From Culex pipiens pallens (Eukaryota; Arthropoda; Insecta; Diptera; Culicidae): a stretch of DNA of 64,000 nucleotides. Positions 34,501-46,854 of this stretch are shown here, in pieces. Positions within the stretch are counted from its first letter, which is position 1; the number at the start of each line of letters is the position of its first letter. The stretch spans positions 123,305,671-123,369,670 of the forward strand of contig NC_068939.1 in assembly GCF_016801865.2 (NCBI RefSeq), written 5' to 3'. Below the pieces are notes generated by a model that did not search any database, was not told the origin of the DNA, and saw only the letters and a program-made list of their open reading frames with translations. Both the position numbers and the translations under genes were made by a program.

Positions 34501-35823
34501 GTAATTGAAAACATTGATGACATTTTTTAAGTTTTTTAAGGGTTTTTGAAAGACTTTGAAGACAAAAGTGCCACTTCTGACTACTCTCCCCTACCCTGAA
34601 CCGTGTCCGTGTCGTTTTTCGGAAGCCAAGCGAAAGGAACCAAATTTGCGCGAGTTCATTGCCTGAGGGATTTAATTGTTTCTCACCACATCGCGTGGCT
34701 TCTTTTGCGCGATGATGATGACCTTTCCTCCTCCTTACATTTTCCTGTTCCTGTTCGTTTTCTAATGTATGTTTCTCTAATTTGCTGCGCTTCGGTGGAT
34801 GGAGTTTTGCACTGCCCGGGAAGTTTCGGCATGAGCTGATGGTGTGATGAAAAGTTTGAGGGGAAAACGGTTTTCATTGGTGTTTCAGTCTTTACTTTTG
34901 TTGAGTCACTGGAGTCGATGATCCGCGGATGAGTTGAAGTTGTGGTGGAAGTTTGTTGGTGACTATTGAGTTAGAAACTGTATTTGTTGAATTTTGTTAC
35001 GTAGTTCAAAAAAAATTTTTTTTTTCATTGGTCCATTGAACTCTTCCAGGTCTGATATTTTCCAAAAACAACTCCATAAAAAAATCCCCAAAACTCAAAA
35101 GAAACCAACCAAATGAAGCTACCCTGCGTGATCCAGCATAGATCTTAGAAAAGTGATAGTGTCATTCTAACTTTCCTTTCCCCAAAAATCCTAACCGAAC
35201 CCTGAAGTCTATCTATGGGTTCAACTATCTTTCCCGCGCCACCATCCCCCGAAAATCGTGCCGCAAACCACCAACTGTGCCAGTATCATTTTCCCGATGA
35301 TTTGGTATTTTTAATGCCAAAAATTTGTCTTTAATAAGAAACGATATATCATTGCCGCTGGCAGTTTCGTTCCTTCCTCCCGTTTGGTGGCGTATAAATA
35401 ATTTAGGTCGTCGTCTTTCCGCTTCATTTTCCGTTCTGCAAACGGATTTTCACCCTCTTCTTAGAGGTTGAGGGGGAAGGGAAACGCAGGAGAAAACTAT
35501 CTTTGCCAGCCTCCCGCCGTGAATGAGCTGTGAAGTTTTCCGGAATTCTTTCGGATTCGTTGGGGGGAGCGAATTTTTCGTAACTTTAAGTAGTTATTGC
35601 GCCACTGTCGCGTGGCGCAAAAAGTTTTTCCTCCAAACTGACACCGGCAGCAGTCAGTGTTTGAGGGCTCTTTGGGGACTTGTAAAGTGGATATAAAATC
35701 GATTGCATTGAAGATGGCATGAAAAAAGTCAATTCGTTTGACGGAAAATCACACTTTAATTTGTTGGGGGTGGCACGTCGTTATGGTATCCTAAGAAGAA
35801 ATGTTTGTGTGATTTGCTGAATG
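34501..35823. other. Intergenic, unique-looking sequence
   Basis: Moderate GC (34,560-35,700) with pyrimidine-rich stretches. No frame with recognisable motifs. It may be regulatory or intronic. Confidence 0.4.
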
Positions 35824-35827
35824 TTAA

Positions 35828-37727
35828 GGGGTTACATACATGTAGAAAATCAAAAAATTTCATATTACCGAAAATTTGTTAAATCCATTTGAGCAGTTCT
35901 CTACGGAATCGGTCTTTTTTCTTTAATTTTTTTTTTTGTATTTTTTAATCCAGCTGAAACTTTTTCGGTGCCTTCGGTATGCCCAAAGAAGCCATTTTGC
36001 ATCATTAGTTTGTCCATATAATTTTCCATACAAATTTGGCAGCTGTCCATACAAAAATGATATGTGAATATTCAAAAATCTGTATCTTTTGAAGGAATTT
36101 TTTGATCGATTTGGTGTCTTCGGCAAAGTTGTAGGTATGGATATGGACTACACTGTAAAAAAATTATACACGGTAAAAAATTTTTGGTGATTTTTTGTTT
36201 AACTTTTTGTCACTAAAATTTGATTTGCAAAAAAACACTATTTTAATTTTTTTTTATTTTTTTATATGTTTTAGAGCACATAAAATGCCAACTTTTCAAA
36301 AATTTCCAGAATGGGCAAAAAATCTTTGACCGAGTTATGATTTTTTGAATCAATACAGATTTTTTCAAAAAATCGAAATATTGGTTGCAAAAATTTTTCA
36401 GCTTCATTTTTCGATGTAAAATCGAATTTGCAATCAAAACGTGCTTCAGTGAATTTTTGATAAAGTGCACCGTTTTCAAGTTATAACCATTTTTATGTAA
36501 CTATTTTGAAAATAGTCTCAGTTTTTCATTTTTTAAAAATAGTGCCCATGTGTGCCCACTTTTGAAAAAAATATTTTTTAAAAGCTGAGAAAATTCTCTA
36601 TATTTTGCTTTATTGGACTTTGTTGATACGACCCATAGTTGCTGAGATATTTGCCATGCAAAGGCTAAAAAACAGGAAAATTAATGTTTTCTAATTCTCA
36701 CCCAAACAACCCGCTATTTTCTAATGTCGATATCTCAGCAACTATAAATCCGATTTACAATGTTAAAACATAAAACATTCGTAAAATTTTCCGATCTTTT
36801 CGAAAACAATATTTTTAAAAATTTAAAATCAAGACTAACATTTCAAACGGGCCAAACATTCAATATTAGGCTCAAATCGATCAAAAAATTCCTTCAAAAG
36901 ATACAGATTTTTGAATATTCACATATCATTTTTGTATCGACAGCTGCCAAATTTGTATGGAAAATTATATGGACAAACTAATGATGCAAAATGGCTTCTT
37001 TGAGCATACCGAAGGCATCAAAAAAGTTTCAGCCGGATTAAAAAATACAAAAAAAATCGCATGACCGAAATCTCAGAGAATTGCTCATTTAAAAGATTAA
37101 TTTCAATCACTCCTGAAAGTTTCATGAAGATATTTCATGATTTGACTGAGTTAGAGACGATTTAGGCTCAGAATTTTGCCATGCGCAAAGCAAACTGTCA
37201 AACTTTGTAACCGTTTTTTTCTAAACACTGAGTTGATTAACGGGTGCCACGATATCTCGACATGGGATGGACCAAATTGGCTGAAATTTTGGGTGAAGAC
37301 TCCCAAGACATATCCCGTGTGCATGTCGAAGCACGATTTTGAAATTTTTAATTTTCAAAAAATACAAAAATCAAAAACTGTCCATTTATATAAGAAAAAC
37401 AGAAAAATATTTTTATCTTTTTTTTAAATAAACTTTTTGAAAATCGGCCTTCGTCATGCACACGGGACCGGTTTAACGAGTCTTCACCAACATTTTGAAT
37501 CGATTTGGTCAAAGCTATGTTGAGATATCGTGGCACCCGTTTTTTGATACTGCTTACTTCAAATAGCTATATCTCGGCAATGATACAACCAAATGTCTTC
37601 AAATTTGTTTTGTTAATAGATGAAAATGTATATTTTAATGCCCTGAAAACAGATTTTGGAAAAAGTTTTAGTGTGTGCTAAAACCAACCTCTGACATTTT
37701 TTTCCGTTTTACATGTTTTGTAACCCC
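35828..37727. mobile_element. TTAA-flanked inverted-repeat element, copy A (with nested foldback)
   Basis: The ends GGGGTTACATACATGTA and TACATGTTTTGTAACCCC are flanked by TTAA (35824-35827 and 37728-37731). Its internal inverted blocks (GGGTGCCACGATATCTCGA near 37,240; TGAGATATCGTGGCACCCG near 37,520) match copy B at 57390-58087. The 1.2-kb excess over copy B is the foldback at 35891-37086. The TTAA target is typical of piggyBac-type elements. No transposase is present. Confidence 0.8.
35891..37086. mobile_element. Nested foldback element (1.2 kb)
   Basis: The inverted arms begin GAGCAGTTCTC and end GAGAATTGCTC and cover about 35,891-36,135 and 36,865-37,086. ATTT is repeated at 35887-35890 and 37087-37090. 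Copy B, near 57,432-57,450, has the uninterrupted site. Related single-arm sequence occurs at 14,590-14,780 and 29,880-29,945. Confidence 0.75.
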
Positions 37728-37731
37728 TTAA

Positions 37732-40700
37732 GTTGCTTGATTTTAAGGGTAAAATCACTTAAAAAAGTTTGATTTTATGAAAAGATTGTTTCATAGAAAA
37801 TATGATTATTTAGGAAAACATGACATCAATTTTTGTCCGAATTGCTGATTTCTCTTTTCAAACCATCTATTTTTCTTTTTGTCAACCATTTTGCATCATT
37901 GGTTTCTTTAAAGATGTATCCTAATAAAAATGATAAGCAAATATTTTATAATTTGTGCCTTGTGATGTGACTTTGTGATCTATTTGATGTCTTCGACAAA
38001 ATTGTTAGTTTTTTTTTATGAGGAACCGAAGTTGACTTATAGCTGTCGGCCATTGTTGCTAGTACTAATCACTAGTGTCTTCCTGTTTACTGTAAGGAGA
38101 TTTATAAAGTTTTGTTCTACCGGCCTGAAGCAGAATCTAAATAAATTGAAATATTCTAACGAGGAGTATTTCGTTTTATTTTCTAAAATTTTTGGACGGA
38201 TTTTAAGCTGACAAAGCCTTGTAAGCGAATTGATCTTTAATGTGCCTTACGCTCATCAATATTGTGGGTCAGCTTTTCAATCTACTGTACTCATTGGAAA
38301 GGTATTTTGTTTACGCATCTAACGATGAGTCGCATGATTGATCCGGATATAATTTTCATTAATATATCTGGCTAAAAAAAGTGTACTATTGATTTTTAAT
38401 AGCAATGACCATAATAGATTCGGACAACGTTTTCATCAAAATATTTGAGATCCGGCAAAAAAAAATTATAAATAACCCTTTAGTGCATATACCTTTTGAT
38501 AGGGTTGTCAGAACCTCAATGTTATGGACTTGTTACGGATTTCCTTACAAAAATCATGCTTTTTACAATCTTACTTTACAAAATTTCATAATTTTCAATG
38601 GCAACTTATGGAATCTCAAGACGGATCGATTGAGTCCAAAACGGACAGAATCGGTTCAGCGAGTCCCGAGATAATCGAGTGCAATTATTTTAATCAACAT
38701 CCCACCACACACACAGACATTTGCTCAGAACTTGATTCTGAGTCGATATGTATACGTGAAGGTGGGTCTAGGAGGTCTAATTAAGAAGTTCATTTTTCAA
38801 GTGATGTTATAGCCTTTATTCAGTTTGGCAGAAACATTTGTTATAACATATTTGAAGAGTAAATTCTTACCTTTAAAACAATTTTTGTAATGTGAAAATC
38901 CGTGTTGATTGTCGAATAAATTGCAATTTTGACACAATCATATTAAGGCTAATTTTTTTAATTACATACATGGTCTTAGAGGATCATGGTCTCTCGAAGT
39001 TCGCCAAAAAATAGATATTTTTATGATTATTTATTATAACGGGTTTACGAACTTTAAACAGGTTTTAAAGGTTAAAAAAATATCTACAAATCTGTTATAA
39101 CAAATTATTTTTACGATCGCCAGGCCAGATAAATATTTGTGCAAAAAATCGATATATTTTAATAAATGTAATTTTATTGATAATTTTTTTTATATATACA
39201 GCTCCTAATTCAAGCCGATAAACACGACATTTTAAAATCAAAATTCTGTTTGAAGGAAAATAAATGTCCCTTCTGGTTTATTGCAGAATTGAATGGTACT
39301 TTAAATTTTCTATAAAATGACATTTCCCAATTTTTTGCCGATTTTAGCGTGACAGTTTAGTGTAATGTTCCGCAAAATGCCGCTTTAAATAATCTCTATT
39401 TTTATTTCATCAAACACTGGCATCTGGGGCAAATGAGGACAATGTGACTAATTAAGACAGCTATTCGAGCCAAATTTTTAGCATAATGTTTTGAATGACT
39501 TTGGTTTGAACAGAAACAGAAGAAAACAATTAAAACTAGATTTCCAAATTTATTGCTTTTAAAATCTCCTGCACCTGTTCAGACTGTAGACCCGATTTTC
39601 CCCAGTTGGCGGTAGTAACTCAAAGATGTTGTCGCTTATAAAATATGTTTGATATAATACAAGAAATACAAAACTTATCTAAAATTATACATTGGCTGGT
39701 ATAATTTTATTTGCTGTCGCTTCTGTTTTTTAGCATTAATAATTGGACGCCTTAGGCTGCATATTATTGAAAAACACGTATTTTACGCATGATCAACCCT
39801 TTTTCATGAGATATCAAAAAATGGACCTCGGATTCATGATCAATAGGGTGGTTCAAATCCAGGCTTCCAGGGGCTACCCCTTGAAATCAAAGATTGACCC
39901 ATTATTAGGCTAAATTCCAAATTTGAGCTCATTCCCTCCCTCTTATCGCTTGAAAAATCGTCAAAATGTATGGAGAAAAGCAACTGTTTTAGTTTTTTAC
40001 TTGTGGAGGGCGCAATAGTTATCCAATTCTTACAATTTCTCGTATGTAGAACATTCATCAAATTTGGAAAAAAGATTCCCGAACACACCATATTTTCAGT
40101 ATTTTTAGCTAAAAAAATATTATCAACCGAAAATGAACATTCCTGCACGGCCGGCTATAAGGGGCTACCTAGAAGCAATTGTGTTTTTAATCACGTGCGT
40201 GCTCACTAAGTATTGCCTGGCTGGTCGGCCGTCGAAAAAAAAAAAAATAAAAAAAATGGTATCTTCGGAAATTTAATGAAGATCTAAGTTCCAAGAAATG
40301 GTATGATTTGGATATCTGTTGCACCCTCCACAGGTAAAATCATTTGCAAGCTTTATACTTTGTCAGTTATTGGTGGAAGATTTCTAATTTGGAACCTTTA
40401 ATTTTACCTCTAACTATATGTAAATTTGTATTTACTTATAAAACCAGTAAGTGTACTTAAAAGTTTGAAGTTGACTCTTCAAAAATCATTTCACCATCCA
40501 TCACAAACCCAGTTTTCATCCCTGCAACTTTGATTCACGCCCTCGCGAAATATTTAATTGTTTATTAATGGGTCTTCCACAGCTGGCACCGTTCCCCGGC
40601 CCACCACCTCCACCTTCGCGAATTTCGCCCTCCCCTACTGACTGGCTGATAATGATGCTGCCGAAAAGGCCCGGGCATCATAATTCGCGCCCAGATTTGT

Positions 40701-41855
40701 TGCTCCCTAATTGGTTGGAAGGGGGAGGACGGTCTGGAAGAGGCAAATTTTGCGGTGAATGAAATGGCAATTTAATTGAAACGCGGACGTAATAATTTGA
40801 ATTTGATTTGGGTATTGGGTGATGAGCGGTTTGTTCGCGGTAAGGTTGATTAGCCACTTTGACGCGGGCAACGAGAAGCAGATAAGAGGAGTGTTTGATT
40901 GAGTTCAGCGAATTGAGCAATATAACGATAATATGCTTAACTCAATCAAAGATAAGATTGAACCAGTTTCGTTTGAATTATGGGGCATTTTCTTATCAAT
41001 GTTTGAAGAGATGTATTCAATTTAGCTTATTATCAACAAACTGTGTCGTTCTCATTTTTTTGTTCGGATTTTCTTGTATACTTTTTGATCTAATGGTCTA
41101 GACACAGAGTAAGACAGAGTTCCCACTGCTTCTTGATTTTTGGTTCAACTTGGTGGTAAATCGCAGGTCATCGCACGCCTGCTACCAGCTAAACCTTATG
41201 GAGCCAAAAAATTAAATTACATTTCTTCAGACTGGTCACTCTGGGTTACTCTGTGGTCTAGATAAGATAAGCTATCGAATATTTCCAGAGTACTTTTTCA
41301 AAACATTGAATGCGCCATGGGATTCCTATGTACATTGGACCATTTGAAAAAGTAAGCGAGATTTGAAAATGAGCTAGTTTTAAACAACCGAACTACTTCC
41401 CGAACAAACGTTATACAAAATTATTTAGGAATAAAGTCCTATTGTAAAAGTGAATCAGCGCATTTTCCTCTTCAACTGGGCGGTTTTACAAAAAAGTCAG
41501 ATAAAATGGAAACCTTATGAGCAACTTTCATGAAAAAGTTCATTTTATTTTTTTTATTATGAACATTTTGTTGTTCAGTTTCTAGGTGATGTCTACATAC
41601 CACAATAGTTTTCCATTAAACTAAAATTAGATTTATTCATTACTGTTTTTTTCTTGATTGAATAGAAATGTGTAGATACCATACACTACAGCTTTGTCAA
41701 GATTTTCTTGCTCTTTGGAAACATCAAACGAATTATGAATCTTAAATACAATCGCAAACCTTTTTTTAATATTTTTAATTTTCATTTGAAAATGTACCCG
41801 TATATTGACAACTTGAATAATATTATTAAACTGAAACTATTCCTATATTTCCAAC
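37732..41855. other. Intergenic, no gene recognised
   Basis: AT-rich. A dispersed repeat fragment (38,690-38,840) matches 28,480-28,600. A block from 39,845 starts TAGGGTGGTTCAAATCC, a common MITE-like start, but no inverted partner was found. A GC-richer island lies at 40,560-40,900. AATAAA on the minus strand near 41,631-41,636 could serve the SecA-like gene. Confidence 0.45.
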
Positions 41856-44800
41856 CTAAACTCTGCTGTAAAACTCGACCGTTCGGCTATGCTTCTCGTT
41901 TGCTTTTTTAACGTTTACATCCCTTTCATCGTAATTTCTCAAATTCAGCACAGTTCTAGCATCACTTAACTGGCGATAAGTAACACCGGACTCAAAACGG
42001 TTAATGTTAAGCTTCATCTTGACCAGATCATCGTAGCAAAGCACCATCTCGTAGCTTCCCCGATTGTCCTTCCTGGCGGTTCGCCCCTTGATCTGCGTCT
42101 CCTCCTTGATGTCCAGGGAGTAGAAGGTTTGAATGACGTGAACTCCGCCGTTCTTTTCCACCGCCACACTCGACTTGTAATCAACGCCACGACCCATCTC
42201 GCGAGTAGCCAGCGTAATGGTTCTGCTAACGCCCGATTCGGTGATGAACTTTTCCTTTTCGTCCGGGTGTGTGTTGATGGTTAGGACGTTCAGCCGATCA
42301 AACTGAGCCGCAAACTGCTGCCGGAAGGTGTTGATCGTTTCCTCCGTATCGAAAATCACCAGCACGGACCGTTTGCTTTTGATAATCGTGTTGATCTGGC
42401 TGAAGATGGTGTTCAACCAGTCGGTTGCAGTTTTGCAACATGTGACGTCCTTGCTTTCGTCGAACACAAGGTTGGAAGTTCCGAAGAAGGATGGCATCAC
42501 TGAAAAGTAAGTTATTTTGTAGTACTCTTTGATCACCTTATTCTCGTATTGACTCAGGGTTGTGAGCGTTCCAGTAACGCCGAGAATCAAGGGGTAACTT
42601 TCTGGTAGTTTCGCGTACGAGGTACATCCCAAGTCAAGTACCAAATAGCCATAATTTGCCTTGCCTCGCTCAAAGTCCGATCCCTTGAGGCGGAAATAAA
42701 CAAAAGTGTTGTAATAACCGCAGTACGAATCTTCCGAGTACATTCCAAATGAAGCTTTGAGGGAAATGTTTCCTTGTTCACTTAGTCTGAAATTTTTCAG
42801 AAAATAATCACTTTCCTTAAGCTTGTGAACAATTTCTGCGGTTTTGATCATAAGATTGATATGATTCGACACCAGCACCGCGTTGTCGTAAGATTTTTCG
42901 TTCATCTGATCCGAGTGTTCTTCCAACATTTGGTAGGTCCCTGGTCGATTCAACATTGTCCGGAATTCCACAACCTCTTTGCTGTTATTTGTACTGATAA
43001 AAGTATTGATCGCTTGCCGTAGAGCGGGAGTATTCGATGTGACAAGCCTCCAAATTTCCCTTTGAATTACGTCCAGTCCAGTAATCACCGGCATTGTACC
43101 GAGCGCGAATATTGCGCCGTACAGATTCTCGTTGAAAAATACATCTACCTCGTCAATGAGCAAAACTGGGTTCTGCAGGTTGGCAACTTGACTCGTTTCC
43201 TCTTTAAATGGTATTCCCAAGCATTTGTGAATGTAAGCCTTTGCATTTCCAGAAACTCTAAGAAATTCATCCGTAGCTGCCTCACCGAATGTTTTGTATG
43301 AAATCATCGAGCGTACCGAGAAGTAGTTGTAAAAGTCGTCAAAGTCCTGCTCGTCCCGGGAGGCCAGATACTCACTGTAGCATAGAATGAGAACGGAATG
43401 ACCACACAGCGCCAGGGTACACGCTGCCATCCCGAGAACAAGTGACTTGCCCTGTCCGGTTAAAATTTGCGCGAGATGCTTCTGAACGCCTTGGCTGTTG
43501 TTGTCCGTTCCCAAAAGGCGCAAAACGCCGACAACCTGAATGCAATGTGGCTTAAGATATTGTCCCGTGCTGGCCACGTCCTTCGAGGCGTGTAACGCCC
43601 AAACTGCTCCCATTGCGGCCAGCACTTCCGGCAGAACATTCTGCTTGAACTCGAAGCTCCAACTCGATGTGAGTTGATGCCACGCGGAAGCTTTCAGGTC
43701 TTTGATGATTTTATCAATTTTACACTCAGTATTCATTTCCTTGTTCTGTCCCATGTATAGCTCGAATTGATTACAGTACTTGGCGTACGCTGCCCGTAGA
43801 TATTCCTCATTGTAGTTACCCTGGTTACTGCTTCTGAAAAGATCCAGCGCGGTTTCGATGGTGATGGCGTTGAGGTTGCGAATGTACCAAAACGATTCCT
43901 TGATCAGGAAAGCTCTCTTCTTAAAGTCTTCGAACGAAGTGCTCTCGTTGGAGACGGTCTCGAAGGGTTTTGAGTTTTCTTGTAGAAACTGGTCATAGTC
44001 GATGTAATCGGGTTGCTCGCACAGATACAGAAGACAGCTCCTGATAGACGAAATCATTAGTGCAGAACTGTTGATTTGTTCCGATTCCGAGAGCTTCTCT
44101 CCTCCATGCCAATGTTGTTTGATCATCATATTGTAAATGGAGTTCAACAGTAACTTGATAGTTTCCAGTACATAATGGCGAGGCATCTCGTCGTCGTCTG
44201 AAAGTCCCAAGTAGAGCATAACAAATTTCTCAACCTTGACCACCCGGTAACACTTGTGTTCGCTGTCTTGCCATTTGTTGTCCACCAGCTCCAAAGCTCC
44301 TTTCTTCATAATGGTCTCGTAGATTTTTCCATTGTCTGGTCTCACATACCAATCCAGCTGGAGATCAAGCAGGTCCACTAGGAGTTCCTCAAACGCCCGA
44401 CAGAAGTTTATTAGCTCAGTCAGGTCCACTCGCTTCTTCAGTGCCTCACTCACACACTGAAACAAAATGTTTTGCAACTCTGTTGCACGATCCTTGAAGT
44501 AGTCCTCGGAGAGTTTAGCAGCGATTCCGATTGCAAATTCACTGCGTTGCTTCCAGTACTGAGCAAACACTTCCACCTGATCGCGAAAGTCCAGGAAGGA
44601 GGCTTGACCTGCGCCTGTCGTTCGGCTCATTGAATCGATCTGACCAAGCAAAATGTCCCCATCCAAGGAGAACTTTGAGTTCAAGAACGGCCCGGCAAGC
44701 GCCACAAATCGTATGGTATTATGGCTGATGACGCGCAGTGATTCCATGAAGTCCATCGTTGACGCTCCCGATGCGGAAAGGTTCTTGTAGAGGGTCAACA

Positions 44801-46349
44801 ACGACGAGCACAGGCGCTTGATGTTCTTATCCTTGGAAAAAACCTGTGTAAAAGTATCGTCCAGGAGGCACAACCATACGTGCAACTCAATTGGTAGTTG
44901 GGAGTCAATGTTCTCAAACGTTCGAAACTTATGAGTGAAATGTTTATGAACAGTTTGCTTTCCAGGTTCAAAGTGGTTGATCATGTTCAATATCATTCGT
45001 AGCTCACACTCTAAACATCTGTCGAGTAAGGATGGTGATGCTGTCTTCCAACAAACAGGACCACCGAGCATCCACTGGTCCGTATCGTACTGAACGTTGA
45101 TTACGTTCTTAGCTTTAGGTTTGACGTCCTCCAGCACGTCCCACAAACTTTTGAACAGATAAAAATAAATCCGGTTCGTAATTGGTTCCACTCTTGTCGT
45201 ACTACTCGGTTCCAAGTTCCTTATAATGGTGCAGTACTTTTTCATCAATTTCGGCCAAAAGGTCCGGAAAACATCATTGTCCAATGCGATTACTAAATCC
45301 GAAAAAAGTTTCCAATCCCCCTTGGTGACGAAGAACACGTTACTCTCCGGAAGATTCACCAAGACATCCTTCATTTTCGGTGGGCTTTGCTCCTGCAGCT
45401 TTTGCCGGTGAGTGGCTGCCCCCTGCCGGACAGTTTCCTCCAGAATATGAACCCAACCGTGCGGTCCTGACCCTCCTGTACGGTTGAACAACTTTCCGAA
45501 TAATCCCTGTCGCTTTTCCATGTTTTCACCGACCTTCACATGATGGCTAATGGTTTCCTTGGTTTCATCCGAAATTGTACTACTTTGCACGATGAGTTTG
45601 AGTAGTTCCTTAGGATTAGTGTTTCGATTGAAGTTCCGAAGTAGCATTCCCAGGTGATACAAGTCCTGAGCACACAGTGGATTCTCAAATGAGTTGGTCG
45701 TCAACTCGGTCATGTGCGTTTCGAATTCCTTGCTGCCCTCCTCGACCATCCGCAAATCATCGTCTAGTAAAACTTTCGAAACACGCAAGTTCTGCTCCAG
45801 AATGGCTTTTGCTTGCTTGAAATCCGTCGCATGATCAAGCTCCGCGATTCTTTTGATGTGCACCTTGGCCACGTAATTGTTCGACGTGGACATTAGCCCA
45901 TGCTTCCAATGCAGTACCACGTTGAGGTGCCCGTTGTGGAACGAACCCGAGTATGGCAAATCGTCAGCGCTGTTCGATCCATCCAATGGGTGCAGTTTAA
46001 TGTGTTCGGTTCCATCGGCACTATACAGCTCTTTGGTTTGATGCAGACTGCCCGTGTTCGAACCATTAGTCAATTTTCCCTTTGGAGCCTGCGCTGGTGG
46101 TGGTGTTTCACGAGCCTCGTCATCGGTTTCATATGCCACGCACTGAGTGGAGGCATGTTGCGAACCTTTTGTTCCGTATACCGATTTTGGGGTCTCAATT
46201 GAATCATTGTAGTTACGGTCATCATCGCTTGAATCATCATCAGAGTCAGCACGCGGTGATAGCCTTACTATTCTACCCTGCAAATTAAGAAGAAAATATA
46301 TGTTATCAAACGGGTCAGCTGGATTAGGTGATAGCCTGGTATAAGGCAT
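41856..46349 (-). CDS. SecA-like ATPase with ~960-residue N-terminal extension (nuclear, animal)
   Basis: This is a single 1,497-codon frame. The last third carries the SecA-type motor: Walker A ILTGQGKS at about 962-969, Walker B LLIDEVDVFF (DEVD at 1066-1069), TGT motif at about 1257, REMGRGVDYK near 1388 and QIKGRTARK near 1422. Spacing of about 100 residues from Walker A to DEVD and about 320 to GRG matches bacterial SecA with its preprotein-crosslinking insert. Bacterial SecA uses ATP to push preproteins through SecYEG; no animal role is established that I know of. Only about 75 residues follow motif VI, so the helical scaffold and C-terminal linker are missing. Residues 1-960 match no family I recognise but are shared with the paralogue at 62908. 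No signal peptide or membrane segment is obvious. A 3' splice-site-like TTCTTCTTAATTTGCAG ends at about 46279 on this strand, so the true first exon may lie upstream. Confidence 0.88.
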   Translation of the reverse strand: MPYTRLSPNPADPFDNIYFLLNLQGRIVRLSPRADSDDDSSDDDRNYNDSIETPKSVYGTKGSQHASTQCVAYETDDEARETPPPAQAPKGKLTNGSNTGSLHQTKELYSADGTEHIKLHPLDGSNSADDLPYSGSFHNGHLNVVLHWKHGLMSTSNNYVAKVHIKRIAELDHATDFKQAKAILEQNLRVSKVLLDDDLRMVEEGSKEFETHMTELTTNSFENPLCAQDLYHLGMLLRNFNRNTNPKELLKLIVQSSTISDETKETISHHVKVGENMEKRQGLFGKLFNRTGGSGPHGWVHILEETVRQGAATHRQKLQEQSPPKMKDVLVNLPESNVFFVTKGDWKLFSDLVIALDNDVFRTFWPKLMKKYCTIIRNLEPSSTTRVEPITNRIYFYLFKSLWDVLEDVKPKAKNVINVQYDTDQWMLGGPVCWKTASPSLLDRCLECELRMILNMINHFEPGKQTVHKHFTHKFRTFENIDSQLPIELHVWLCLLDDTFTQVFSKDKNIKRLCSSLLTLYKNLSASGASTMDFMESLRVISHNTIRFVALAGPFLNSKFSLDGDILLGQIDSMSRTTGAGQASFLDFRDQVEVFAQYWKQRSEFAIGIAAKLSEDYFKDRATELQNILFQCVSEALKKRVDLTELINFCRAFEELLVDLLDLQLDWYVRPDNGKIYETIMKKGALELVDNKWQDSEHKCYRVVKVEKFVMLYLGLSDDDEMPRHYVLETIKLLLNSIYNMMIKQHWHGGEKLSESEQINSSALMISSIRSCLLYLCEQPDYIDYDQFLQENSKPFETVSNESTSFEDFKKRAFLIKESFWYIRNLNAITIETALDLFRSSNQGNYNEEYLRAAYAKYCNQFELYMGQNKEMNTECKIDKIIKDLKASAWHQLTSSWSFEFKQNVLPEVLAAMGAVWALHASKDVASTGQYLKPHCIQVVGVLRLLGTDNNSQGVQKHLAQILTGQGKSLVLGMAACTLALCGHSVLILCYSEYLASRDEQDFDDFYNYFSVRSMISYKTFGEAATDEFLRVSGNAKAYIHKCLGIPFKEETSQVANLQNPVLLIDEVDVFFNENLYGAIFALGTMPVITGLDVIQREIWRLVTSNTPALRQAINTFISTNNSKEVVEFRTMLNRPGTYQMLEEHSDQMNEKSYDNAVLVSNHINLMIKTAEIVHKLKESDYFLKNFRLSEQGNISLKASFGMYSEDSYCGYYNTFVYFRLKGSDFERGKANYGYLVLDLGCTSYAKLPESYPLILGVTGTLTTLSQYENKVIKEYYKITYFSVMPSFFGTSNLVFDESKDVTCCKTATDWLNTIFSQINTIIKSKRSVLVIFDTEETINTFRQQFAAQFDRLNVLTINTHPDEKEKFITESGVSRTITLATREMGRGVDYKSSVAVEKNGGVHVIQTFYSLDIKEETQIKGRTARKDNRGSYEMVLCYDDLVKMKLNINRFESGVTYRQLSDARTVLNLRNYDERDVNVKKANEKHSRTVEFYSRV

Positions 46350-46511
46350 AGAACACTAAATGCAGAGGCCAGTGAGCTTAAAAGAACAGTAGATTTATAC
46401 TGAAAGAAGTGAAGGACATTTTTAGAAGACTGCCTCTCTGGCTTTAAGGTACAATTCTACCATTTGGATTTGTCGAAAAAAAAAAAGGATTATGAAAGAG
46501 TCACTCCCCTA
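46350..46511 (-). promoter_or_regulatory. Short upstream region of the minus-strand SecA-like gene
   Basis: On the minus strand AGTATAAATC lies about 50 bp before the ATG, with CTCACTGG about 25 bp further on. This is compatible with a TATA promoter and short leader, but a Y-rich CTTCACTTCTTTCAG just before the TATA-like site could instead be a splice acceptor. Transposon-derived sequence begins at about 46,512. Confidence 0.35.
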
Positions 46512-46854
46512 CTTTTTTTCTTAAAAATCTTATAACTTTTGGTAGACTTTACCAAATTGGATGCTTCCGGCTGCAAAAGATTCAGATTTGTCTATATTTC
46601 GAACTGTCGGATGGAGGACAAATATAGTCCACTTTCACCGGAGATATTCCGGATTCCGTTGGGGTACCTCGGCCCTCCTATAGAGCAATTCCAGCTCAAA
46701 TCAGGTATTTTTCAGGTACTTTTGTACCCGACCAGGGATGGAATAATCGCAAAAAAATCAATTTCGCTTGCGAACTTTCTTCACCCGCGAAAGAGAGAGG
46801 TGGCAAATCACGCAAAAGAAAATCGCTCCCGAAATTCCCCAAGAAAATCAATCT

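Noticed and set aside
32242..34530. Several open frames of 600-740 codons on both strands
   Set aside because: They are read-through of simple repeats (KQ, NK, TK, FL, FV, FC dipeptides); neither composition nor flanks suggest a protein.
39845..40350. Possible TA-type MITE starting TAGGGTGGTTCAAATCC
   Set aside because: No inverted partner or duplication was found.
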